A stretch of DNA of 64,000 nt, from NCBI GenBank assembly GCA_900557165.1, contig USRS01000001.1, positions 30,280 through 94,279 on the forward strand, in the 5' to 3' direction. Under the pieces are notes generated by a model. The model ran no database searches, was not told the origin of the DNA, and worked only from the letters and a program-made list of their open reading frames with translations. Position 1 is the first letter of the stretch. Each line of letters starts with the position of its first letter. The position numbers were made by a program, and so were the translations under genes. This document shows positions 8,680 to 15,894 of this stretch, piece after piece. The DNA comes from an uncultured Clostridium sp. (lineage in GTDB: Bacteria; Bacillota; Clostridia; Peptostreptococcales; Peptostreptococcaceae).

Positions 8680-8943
8680 ATGAAAAAAGAATATGGAAAA
8701 CCTCTACTTTATATCGAGGATTTTACAATAAACCAACATATAGCAACTTGCATAATGAATAGTGGTGCAGGTCATTATGATGGTGAATGTAGCTTTACAG
8801 TAAAAGATGATGATGAAGAAGAGATATTTGTATATTATTATCAAAATATAAGTGGAAAATGTAATCAACTGGTAGATGTAGGGGGAAATAACTATGTAGG
8901 TTGTTACTATGGACCTGATAAAGGAGGAGCTTTTGCCTCATAA
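8680..8943 (+). CDS. Candidate modified-peptide (RiPP) precursor, 87 residues
   Basis: A short peptide with no secretion signal and no hydrophobic helix. The N-terminal part reads KKEYGKPLLYIEDFTINQHI, matching a leader-like pattern (KPxLxxxxFxxNQxIAxC) that I know from many small clostridial peptides of unknown function. The rest has four Cys (24, 37, 61, 75), an acidic run (43-48), Tyr-rich and Gly-rich stretches, and ends in Ser87. It lies 11 bp after the fibro-slime gene with a GGGGGTGAAG ribosome site. It is followed by a strong hairpin, then by an HprK-like kinase, a radical SAM/SPASM enzyme and a PqqD-like protein, which together are the classic setting for a RiPP precursor. That it is the substrate is inference. 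The leader/core border may lie after IAT(C), but this cannot be read from sequence alone. Confidence 0.7.
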   Translation: MKKEYGKPLLYIEDFTINQHIATCIMNSGAGHYDGECSFTVKDDDEEEIFVYYYQNISGKCNQLVDVGGNNYVGCYYGPDKGGAFAS

Positions 8944-8979
8944 TTTATATTAATATATTGGCAACTAAATAATTATTTT

Positions 8980-9009
8980 ATGGTCATGTCATTTTGACAT
9001 GACCATTTT
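8980..9009 (+). terminator. Strong hairpin between precursor and maturation genes
   Basis: A perfect 12-bp stem (ATGGTCATGTCA / TGACATGACCAT) with a 3-nt loop is followed by only TTT. It lies 36 bp after the precursor stop. A partial terminator here would let the peptide be made in excess over its modifying enzymes, as is usual in RiPP operons. It could also protect the upstream mRNA 3' end. Confidence 0.75.
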
Positions 9010-9028
9010 AATCTACGGGGAGACAATC

Positions 9029-9892
9029 ATGAAAAGATATTACCAAATAGCAGATTTATTATTTGAAATAAATACAGATTTAAAATATGATGAATCATAT
9101 AACTTTAAAGAATTTTTAATGAGTAATACTAATAATGAGTTAAAAAAAATATCTTGCAATATATATTGTGTAGATAAATTAGAGCAAAGTAGATTAGATA
9201 ATATATCTAATCTACCAATGATAAATTCACATGAAGACAAATTATATTATAGGTATGAATTTTTAAAATCTCCCCACGGGGAAATATATGCTTATACTAT
9301 TTTTTATAAAAATAAATTAAATAATATAGATATTTATATTAAAAAAGATTATAAAGATATAAAAGATACAATTGATATATTTAAATTGCTTATGCTAGAT
9401 AAATTATTTTCACTAAACAATATAATATTATTACATTCTTCTTATATAAAGTATAAAAATAATGCTATATTGTTTTCAGCACCAAGTGGGACAGGAAAAT
9501 CAACTCAAGCTAATCTATGGAATAAGTATGAGAATGCAGAAATAATTAATGGAGATAAAACTGCGATACAAAAAGTTAATGGAATATGGTATGCATATGG
9601 ATTGCCATATGCTGGTTCATCTGATATATTTAAAAATATAAGTACTCCAATATCAGCAATTGTAGTTTTGAGAAAAGGGAGTAAAAATAAAGTAGAAAAA
9701 TTAACTTTAAAAGAAGCGTTTAAACATATATACAGTGAAACGATAATAAATATATGGGATGAACAATTTGTAAATATGGTGGTTGATATGATTTTGGATA
9801 TTATTGACAATATTCCAGTGTATCTTTTGAGTTGTTTGCCAAATCAAGATGCAGTTGAACTATTAAAATCAAAAATAGAGGGGGATTTTTAA
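9029..9892 (+). CDS. HprK-like peptide kinase
   Basis: A 287-residue protein related to HPr kinase/PEP carboxykinase P-loop proteins. The Walker A motif APSGTGKST is at about 151-159, and NGDKTA and YGLPYAGSS follow as in HprK-type kinases found in peptide clusters. The N-terminal half (1-130) is not HprK-like and may bind the peptide. In paeninodin-type lasso clusters such kinases phosphorylate the C-terminal Ser of the precursor. Here the candidate precursor also ends in Ser, so the same reaction is plausible. The start at 9029 is preferred over an in-frame start at 8999 because GGGGAG lies 8 nt upstream and 8999 falls inside the terminator hairpin. The stop is 1 bp before the radical SAM start, indicating translational coupling. 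Confidence 0.75.
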   Translation: MKRYYQIADLLFEINTDLKYDESYNFKEFLMSNTNNELKKISCNIYCVDKLEQSRLDNISNLPMINSHEDKLYYRYEFLKSPHGEIYAYTIFYKNKLNNIDIYIKKDYKDIKDTIDIFKLLMLDKLFSLNNIILLHSSYIKYKNNAILFSAPSGTGKSTQANLWNKYENAEIINGDKTAIQKVNGIWYAYGLPYAGSSDIFKNISTPISAIVVLRKGSKNKVEKLTLKEAFKHIYSETIINIWDEQFVNMVVDMILDIIDNIPVYLLSCLPNQDAVELLKSKIEGDF

Positions 9893-9893
9893 T

Positions 9894-11036
9894 ATGAAAC
9901 AAAAATATAGGGAAGGGGCATTTACAAAGTTTTTAACACAAAAAGCAGCGAAACTTAGAGTTCCTATAAGTTCTGCTTTTGAGCTTACTCCTTTGTGTAA
10001 TATGAAATGTAAAATGTGTTATGTTACACTTAGTAAACAAGAATGTGATAAAATTGGGAGACATAGAACTATTGAGGAATGGCTTGATATTGCACAACAA
10101 GCAAAAGATAGGGGCATGCTATATTTATTGTTAACAGGGGGAGAACCTTTTGTATATAAAGATTTTAAGAGACTATATTTAGAACTATTTAAAATGGGTT
10201 TTATAATATCAATAAATAGTAATGCCACATTAATTGATGAAGAGACTGTAAAGTGGTTGAAAGAATATCCACCACAAAGAATAAATATCACATTGTATGG
10301 AAGTAGTAATGAGGTTTATGGAAATCTATGCAATAATCCAAAGGGATTTAATCAAGTAACAAAGGCTATAAATTTATTAAAAGAAGCTAATATAAATATA
10401 AAATTAAATTATACCTTAACTCCATATAATTCAGATGATTTAGAATTTGCATATAAATTTGCAGAAGATAATGATTTGATTTTACAAGCATCTACATATA
10501 TGTTTCCACCTGTAAGAAAAGATAAATCAAAAATAGGACAAAATGAGAGATATAGCCCAGAAGAAGCAGCTAAGTTTTATGTAAAAAGTGATTTATTACT
10601 TTATACTAAAGAAAAATTTAAGAAAAGGGCAGAAATGATGAAAGATGGCCTTTTGAAAATAAATTGTTCTGATTTAAATTTTGATTGTGAGGTTGATAAG
10701 GGACAAAAAATAAACTGTCAAGCGGGAAAATCATTATTCTGGATAACTTGGGATGGTAGAATGTTACCATGTGGTATGATGAATACTCCAGTAGCATATC
10801 CTTTTAGAGATGGGTTTGATAATGCGTGGAAGCAGATAGTAAATGAGGTTGAAGAATTATATCTTCCAAAAGAATGTGAAAATTGTAAAATAAGAAGTGC
10901 ATGCTCTAGTTGTGGAGCAATTGCATATACAGAGACAGGACGCACAGATGGAAAACCTGAATATATGTGTAAAATGACAGAAAGTATAATAGAACAAACA
11001 CAATTAAAATATGAAGAATTAAAAAATATAAAATAA
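9894..11036 (+). CDS. Radical SAM/SPASM peptide-modifying enzyme
   Basis: A 380-residue radical SAM enzyme. The [4Fe-4S] cluster motif is C35-x3-C39-x2-C42 (TPLCNMKCKMC), followed by the LLLTGGEPF motif. The C-terminal SPASM region has NCQAGKSLFWI, WDGRMLPCGMMN and a CENCKIRSACSSCG cluster motif that binds auxiliary iron-sulfur clusters. Family members such as AlbA, SkfB, PqqE and MftC modify ribosomal peptides, for example by thioether or C-C bonds. With four Cys in the neighbouring peptide, thioether formation is one possibility, but the chemistry cannot be read from the sequence. No fused N-terminal peptide-binding domain is visible; that role is probably filled by the PqqD-like protein encoded 16 bp downstream. 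Confidence 0.9.
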   Translation: MKQKYREGAFTKFLTQKAAKLRVPISSAFELTPLCNMKCKMCYVTLSKQECDKIGRHRTIEEWLDIAQQAKDRGMLYLLLTGGEPFVYKDFKRLYLELFKMGFIISINSNATLIDEETVKWLKEYPPQRINITLYGSSNEVYGNLCNNPKGFNQVTKAINLLKEANINIKLNYTLTPYNSDDLEFAYKFAEDNDLILQASTYMFPPVRKDKSKIGQNERYSPEEAAKFYVKSDLLLYTKEKFKKRAEMMKDGLLKINCSDLNFDCEVDKGQKINCQAGKSLFWITWDGRMLPCGMMNTPVAYPFRDGFDNAWKQIVNEVEELYLPKECENCKIRSACSSCGAIAYTETGRTDGKPEYMCKMTESIIEQTQLKYEELKNIK

Positions 11037-11052
11037 CAAGGGGATTATTTAT

Positions 11053-11307
11053 ATGAAACTAAAGAAAAAATTTTTAACAAGAGAAATTTTAGGGGAAATA
11101 GTATTAGTACCAATAGGACAATCTGATGAATCTTTTAATGGGATGATAACAATGAATTCAATTGGGAAATTTATTTGGGATAATATAGAGAAAGATCATG
11201 ATGAAATTTTATCTTTAATTTTGGATGAATACGAAGTAGAAAAAACAGTAGCAGAAAAAGACCTAGACGAATTTTTAGACAAACTAAGACAAGTTGATAT
11301 AATATAA
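11053..11307 (+). CDS. PqqD-like peptide-recognition protein
   Basis: An 84-residue PqqD/RRE-type winged-helix protein. The family pattern is visible: a strand with VLVPIGQ, MNSIGKFIWDNI, EILSLILDEYEVE, then DLDEFLDKLRQVDII. Such proteins bind leader peptides and present them to the radical SAM partner. It follows the radical SAM gene by 16 bp with an AAGGGGA ribosome site, and a strong terminator lies 3 bp after it, so it closes the maturation operon. Two related proteins are encoded at 63437 and 63884. Confidence 0.85.
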   Translation: MKLKKKFLTREILGEIVLVPIGQSDESFNGMITMNSIGKFIWDNIEKDHDEILSLILDEYEVEKTVAEKDLDEFLDKLRQVDII

Positions 11308-11310
11308 CAA

Positions 11311-11341
11311 AAAAAGGACAATGAAAATTGTCCTTTTTAAA
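11311..11341 (+). terminator. Rho-independent terminator of the maturation operon
   Basis: A perfect 12-bp stem (AAAAAGGACAAT / ATTGTCCTTTTT) with a GAAA tetraloop, starting 3 bp after the PqqD-like gene stop. The T-run is part of the 3' arm. Confidence 0.88.
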
Positions 11342-11354
11342 TTTAACAAAATAA

Positions 11355-11383
11355 TTGACATCTTCACCAAAGAAAACCACAAT
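11355..11383 (+). promoter_or_regulatory. Promoter candidate of the export operon
   Basis: A perfect -35 TTGACA (11355-11360) is followed after 17 bp by CACAAT (11378-11383, 4 of 6 consensus bases). It lies between the maturation-operon terminator and the ABC exporter gene 35 bp downstream. Confidence 0.5.
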
Positions 11384-11418
11384 TATCTTATAGAACAAAT
11401 AAAAATGGGGAGAACACA

Positions 11419-13179
11419 ATGAATTTTATCAAAAAAGTAATAAAAAAGATAAAAGAAGGACTACTCCAAGAAATGTATGTCGAGGCAAAATGGATGTATC
11501 AATACATAAAAAGATACAAATTTGCCGTAGCATTTTATCTAATCTTAGGAGTAATATCCACACTAATGGGACTTGGGGGAAGTGTCCTTTCAAAATACTT
11601 AATAGATGCAGTAACAGGAGTGGACAAAAGCAACATAGCAACAATAGTAGTGGGAATCATAGCAATGGCAATTGGGGGGATTATCATAAACGCCATCAAC
11701 TCTAGAATTTCCACAAAAATCAGCATAAAAGTAAACAACGAAATCACCCAAGAGGTTTACGACAAGGTTATGAGAAGTGACTGGCTATCCATGACCAACT
11801 TTCACAGTGGGGACATATTAAATCGTCTAAACACTGATGTGAGCACAGTATCAAGCAGTGTGATTGGCTGGATTCCAAGTCTTATCACCAAGACTGTTCA
11901 GTTTATAGGTGCCCTTGCAATTATTTTATATTATGACCCAACTATGGCCCTGCTTGCCCTTATCAGTGCGCCTATTATGCTTACTGTTTCAAAAATTTTA
12001 ATAAAAAAAATGAGGTATTTCAATAAAAAGACTAGGGAAGTGTCCAGTGATTTGATGGCATTTAATGAGGAGTCTTTTCAAAATATACAATCAATAAAAG
12101 CCTTTGACTTAATAAATTCCTTCAACGACAAATTAATAAATATGCAAAACAAATACAAAGAAGTATCTCTTGATTTTAATAAATTTTCCATAGCCACATC
12201 ATCTTTCATGTCCTTAGTTGGTATGATTGTTTCTTATTCTTGCTTTGGATGGGGTGTTTATCGTTTATGGACAGGACATATAACTTACGGTACCATGACT
12301 TTGTTTTTACAATTATCGGGAACACTGTCTTCATCTTTTAACTCCTTGGTGGGAATGGTTCCTTCTGCCATATCAGCTACAACTTCGGCAGGCAGGCTTA
12401 TGGATTTCTTTGATTTGCCAAATGAAGAGCTTTTGGATGATAAAAAAGTTCAACATATATATAATGAAACAAAAGACAAGGGATTAACGGTGGAGCTAGA
12501 TAATGTCATGTTTAATTATGATGAAAACAAAGTAGTATTTGAAAATGCCAGCATAATTGCCAATCCTGGGGAAATTGTGGCCCTTGTCGGTCCTTCTGGT
12601 GAAGGTAAAACAACCATGGTTAGAGTTTTACTTGCCCTTATCAAAATAAAAAAAGGAAAGGCAGTTATCAGGGATGTAAACAATATGGAGTGCAATATTT
12701 CAGCAGACAGCAGAAAATTCTTTGCTTATGTACCTCAGGGAAATACCATATTTTCTGGAACTATAGCAGACAACATGCGCATGGTAAAAGAAGATGCCAC
12801 TGATGGGGAGATAATAGAAGCTTTAAAAACTGCTTGTGCTTATGATTTTGTAAAACAATTACCAGAGGGCATAAACAGTATTGTGGGTGAAAAGGGTACA
12901 GGTTTCTCAGAAGGTCAATCACAGCGACTTTCCATTGCCAGGGCACTTCTTAGAAGAAGTCCCATATTAATTCTCGATGAAGCCACATCAGCACTAGATG
13001 TATATACGGAAAGGCTGGTGCTTAAAAATATAATGGATATGGGTTATGCCAGAACTTGCATAGTGACAACTCACCGCCCAAGTGTCCTTAATTTATGTGA
13101 CAGAGTTTACAAAATAGACAAAAGCAGTGTAAGTGAAATTGACCACCAAGAAGTGGAACAGTTAATAAAAGATTTTTAA
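11419..13179 (+). CDS. ABC exporter (fused membrane and ATPase domains)
   Basis: A 586-residue half-transporter. Six membrane segments occupy about residues 30-330. The ATPase domain has Walker A GPSGEGKTT (391-399), a variant signature FSEGQSQRLS, Walker B ILILDEA (about 516-522) and the H-loop TTHRP. It lacks an N-terminal C39 peptidase domain, so the leader would be cut by another enzyme, possibly the S24/S26-type peptidase at 14455. It probably exports the mature peptide as a homodimer. The signature motif starts with FSEGQ instead of LSGGQ. The gene opens a three-gene operon with a nucleotidyltransferase and that peptidase, 12 bp and 33 bp apart respectively. Codon choice has more C-ending codons than in the maturation genes upstream. 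Confidence 0.88.
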   Translation: MNFIKKVIKKIKEGLLQEMYVEAKWMYQYIKRYKFAVAFYLILGVISTLMGLGGSVLSKYLIDAVTGVDKSNIATIVVGIIAMAIGGIIINAINSRISTKISIKVNNEITQEVYDKVMRSDWLSMTNFHSGDILNRLNTDVSTVSSSVIGWIPSLITKTVQFIGALAIILYYDPTMALLALISAPIMLTVSKILIKKMRYFNKKTREVSSDLMAFNEESFQNIQSIKAFDLINSFNDKLINMQNKYKEVSLDFNKFSIATSSFMSLVGMIVSYSCFGWGVYRLWTGHITYGTMTLFLQLSGTLSSSFNSLVGMVPSAISATTSAGRLMDFFDLPNEELLDDKKVQHIYNETKDKGLTVELDNVMFNYDENKVVFENASIIANPGEIVALVGPSGEGKTTMVRVLLALIKIKKGKAVIRDVNNMECNISADSRKFFAYVPQGNTIFSGTIADNMRMVKEDATDGEIIEALKTACAYDFVKQLPEGINSIVGEKGTGFSEGQSQRLSIARALLRRSPILILDEATSALDVYTERLVLKNIMDMGYARTCIVTTHRPSVLNLCDRVYKIDKSSVSEIDHQEVEQLIKDF

Positions 13180-13191
13180 AAAGGGGACAAT

Positions 13192-14421
13192 ATGAAAGAA
13201 ACATATGAAGATTTTTTACAATTACTAAAGGCCAGCATCAACAAATCAGAAGTAAAAATAAATAATTATAACTGGCAATCAATTTTACAATTGTCAAATA
13301 TGCACAAGGTACTTCCGCTAGTTTACGAAGCTTTGTACAAAAGTGAAGAATTTAAAAATACAGATAAAGATTTTCAAAAATACTTGAAAAATACATCCAT
13401 GCAAATTATCTACAATCAAATTCAACGAAGTGAGCGTTTTTTACAAATATACGAAGAATTTAACAAAGCAGGACTAAAAATCCTTGTATTTAAAGGCATC
13501 ATACTTAGACAGTTATATCCCATTCCCGATGAGAGAATATCTGGAGATGAGGATTTATTAATTAAAAAAGAAGATTTAAAAAAAGCAGAAGAAATACTAA
13601 AATCAAAAGACATGGAAAGAATTTTATCTCAAGAAGAAGAGGAAGAGGTTTATCATTATTTTTGCAAAAAAACAGGTCTTCATTTGGAGCTACACACCGG
13701 CTTATTTGGCAACAGCTCAGAAATTTATAAAAAAATGGAGAAGACCTTCCAAGGTGTATTTGACGATTCAGAGAAAGTAATCATAAACAATGTAACACTT
13801 AACACCTTCTCCTTAGACAAGCATTTTTTATATGTCATATGCCACGCTATGAAGCATTTTGTTTCCAGCGGTATAGGAATTAGACAAATTTGTGACATTG
13901 TCATGTATATAAATAAATACTTTGACAAAATCAACTGGAATTATATTTGGCAAGAAGTGAGTAATTTAGGCTACGAAACTTTATTTGTCAACTTCCTGCA
14001 AATTGGCATAGATTATTTAGGTCTTGATGAAAAGAAGATAACTTATGCTAAAAACAAAAATAAATACTACATAAACACAAAAAATCTTTTGGAAGACATA
14101 ATAGACGGGGGAATTTATGGAGCCAGTAACCAGTCCAGACTAAACGCAGCCAATATGTCCTTGGATGCCTTTAACAACCATACTAATTCAAAAATAAACT
14201 CCAACTTAGCCGCCATCTTCCCAAAGGCAGATAATCTAAAGAAAAGATACAAATACTTAGAAAATCATCCTTTTTTATTGCCAATAGCTTGGATTAGCAG
14301 AATTTCAACCTACATAAAAGACAGGGGAAGTATAAGTAATGTGGGACTTACTGCCAAGGAAACTATTGCTGTGGGCAACAAAAGAATAGATTTATTAAAA
14401 GAATACAAATTAATTAGATAG
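13192..14421 (+). CDS. Uncharacterised nucleotidyltransferase (PF14907 type) of peptide clusters
   Basis: A 409-residue protein matching the NTP_transf_5/PF14907 family. The diagnostic segment is LKILVFKGIILRQLYP followed by RISGDEDLLI, which holds the catalytic acidic pair of the nucleotidyltransferase fold, and LHLELH further on. Members are encoded in lasso and other RiPP clusters; in the paeninodin type they accompany the precursor kinase and may extend the phosphorylated group. It follows the exporter by 12 bp and precedes the peptidase by 33 bp. Its exact reaction is not established. Confidence 0.8.
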   Translation: MKETYEDFLQLLKASINKSEVKINNYNWQSILQLSNMHKVLPLVYEALYKSEEFKNTDKDFQKYLKNTSMQIIYNQIQRSERFLQIYEEFNKAGLKILVFKGIILRQLYPIPDERISGDEDLLIKKEDLKKAEEILKSKDMERILSQEEEEEVYHYFCKKTGLHLELHTGLFGNSSEIYKKMEKTFQGVFDDSEKVIINNVTLNTFSLDKHFLYVICHAMKHFVSSGIGIRQICDIVMYINKYFDKINWNYIWQEVSNLGYETLFVNFLQIGIDYLGLDEKKITYAKNKNKYYINTKNLLEDIIDGGIYGASNQSRLNAANMSLDAFNNHTNSKINSNLAAIFPKADNLKKRYKYLENHPFLLPIAWISRISTYIKDRGSISNVGLTAKETIAVGNKRIDLLKEYKLIR

Positions 14422-14454
14422 CACATCCTATATTAAATTTTATGAGGGGAATAT

Positions 14455-14922
14455 ATGGATAATAGAAATTTTAACGGCAAAGAGGGTAAAGAAATAGTAC
14501 CCATAATGGAAGAAATAATAAATAGTGGCGGACAGTGCAAACTGAGGGTGACGGGATATTCCATGACTCCCATACTAAAGCATTTGCGAGACAGTGTGAT
14601 TTTGACTTCTCCAAGGATAAGAAAAATAAAAAAGGGAGAAATAGTATTTATCCAAAGAAAAACAGGGGAGTATGTCCTTCACAGAGTTTTAAAAATTATA
14701 GACGACGAAACTTTTATAATGAATGGAGATGCCCAGCAGTGGGTAGAAGTTGTAAAAAACAACCAAGTCATAGGTGTTTGTTGTAAAATTGTTAGAAACA
14801 ACAAAGAAATTTCCTGTGACAATTTAATTTATAAATGTGTAATAAAGATATGGCAATTATGTATGCCCATAAGGCATATTATTTTTAAAATGAATGCTAC
14901 AATAAAAAAATTATACAAGTAA
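14455..14922 (+). CDS. S24/S26-type signal peptidase-like protein
   Basis: A 155-residue protein with the S24/S26 fold. The catalytic Ser is in VTGYSMTPIL (about residues 36-41), and YVLHRVLKI (about 74-82) supplies the His/general-base region seen in SipW-like and PF14907-associated peptidases. A membrane segment near the C-terminus is weak (IWQLCMPIRHIIF). It is the last gene of the export operon. It could remove the leader of the 87-residue peptide, because the exporter lacks a peptidase domain. That role is inference from context. Confidence 0.78.
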   Translation: MDNRNFNGKEGKEIVPIMEEIINSGGQCKLRVTGYSMTPILKHLRDSVILTSPRIRKIKKGEIVFIQRKTGEYVLHRVLKIIDDETFIMNGDAQQWVEVVKNNQVIGVCCKIVRNNKEISCDNLIYKCVIKIWQLCMPIRHIIFKMNATIKKLYK

Positions 14923-14930
14923 AAATAAAA

Positions 14931-14982
14931 ACTATACCTTTAAAGCTAGTAAATAACTTTGGATAAAGGTATAGTCTTTTTT
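14931..14982. terminator. Bidirectional terminator between export operon and LCP-like gene
   Basis: A perfect 11-bp stem (ACTATACCTTT / AAAGGTATAGT) with a 23-nt loop. CTTTTTT follows on the plus strand and an A-rich run precedes it, giving a T-run on the minus strand. It separates two convergent genes. Confidence 0.82.
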
Positions 14983-14993
14983 AATTATTTATA

Positions 14994-15719
14994 TTAATTA
15001 AAGGTATATTGACTAGATGATAACTTAATCATATCAGGCACAGTTAAATTAGTTTCAACATGAGGTTTTATAGTATTAAAAATTTCAATATACTTAGTAA
15101 AATCAGCACCCTTAATATTTTCAATCAAAGAAAGAATAACTTCCTTTTGCTTATTTTTATCATTGCCAATGACAGCTGCATAGGCCATAGCTTGATATCC
15201 ATTGATTTTTTGCACACCAGGTGATGATAAAAGCATCATTTTACCCTTATTATCATCAGTTGACTCAGCATAAAACTTTGGAATCATATTATTAATAAGT
15301 TTCAAATCTTCCTTTTTCACATCAACAGTAATTCCTCCCACTGTGGATACTACTTTCATCATATCTGAAATACTCACTTGAATAAATTTATCAAGATTAA
15401 CTTTTGTCTTTTTCTCAATGGAATTTAACAAAGTTTCTTTTGTGGAGTTGTCTACATAAGATACATTTTCCACGGGAGTAATACTTATATTTTTCTTTTC
15501 TTCATCTACAGATGCAATCATCATGGAATTTGTATCTTCTCCAAGAAGAAGTATATTAGTATTATTTTCATTGGTAGAATTATTTACTTCTGTAGAAGAG
15601 GGTACTTCCTTTACTTTTTTATTAAAATGAGAATTACCAAAGACTGCCACACCTCCCACAAATAATATGAAACAAACAAATATAAAAATAAATTTTATCT
15701 TCCTTAATAATCTAAACAA
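14994..15719 (-). CDS. Degenerate LytR-CpsA-Psr (LCP) family protein
   Basis: A 241-residue membrane-anchored protein (anchor about residues 8-28) with the LCP fold. Recognisable parts are LLLGEDTNSMMIASVD, LDKFIQVSISDMMKVV, VGGITVDV and KINGYQAMAYA. LCP enzymes transfer undecaprenyl-linked polymers onto peptidoglycan and need conserved Arg residues. Here the usual PRDTY reads PVENV, and the R-x-R...RQ stretch after the YA motif reads AVIGNDKNKQKEV. The paralogue at 21533 keeps these residues (ARDTY, SIRKEDSAIKRDARQQ). The protein is therefore probably not catalytic, or uses a different substrate. It starts with TTG, supported by GGAGG 7 nt upstream; an overlapping ATG is out of frame. It is transcribed opposite to its neighbours. 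Confidence 0.75.
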   Translation of the reverse strand: MFRLLRKIKFIFIFVCFILFVGGVAVFGNSHFNKKVKEVPSSTEVNNSTNENNTNILLLGEDTNSMMIASVDEEKKNISITPVENVSYVDNSTKETLLNSIEKKTKVNLDKFIQVSISDMMKVVSTVGGITVDVKKEDLKLINNMIPKFYAESTDDNKGKMMLLSSPGVQKINGYQAMAYAAVIGNDKNKQKEVILSLIENIKGADFTKYIEIFNTIKPHVETNLTVPDMIKLSSSQYTFN

Positions 15720-15848
15720 AACATTACCTCCTTTAATTAATACTTAATAAGATTATGGTAAAAATTCTCAAATTATATAACACTTTATTGTGTTGCACAA
15801 AAATAAAAAAGGATTTAAAATTAATAAGCAGAATTGTTTAAATAAAGA

Positions 15849-15867
15849 AAACTATTACAAATAGTTT
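15849..15867 (+). promoter_or_regulatory. Small inverted repeat upstream of transglutaminase-like gene
   Basis: AAACTATT and AATAGTTT flank ACA, an 8-bp perfect inverted repeat 28 bp before the start codon, between divergent genes. It may be an operator or 5' UTR hairpin. The rest of 15720-15894 holds only a TATAAT for the minus-strand gene (15777-15772) and a 5-bp TTGTG/CACAA repeat. Confidence 0.3.
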
Positions 15868-15894
15868 GAAAAAATAATTATTATGGGGGAAATT

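Noticed and set aside
8680-14922. Lasso peptide cluster
   Set aside because: Kinase, PqqD, exporter and nucleotidyltransferase fit, but there is no Asn synthetase-like cyclase and no cytoplasmic B2 protease.
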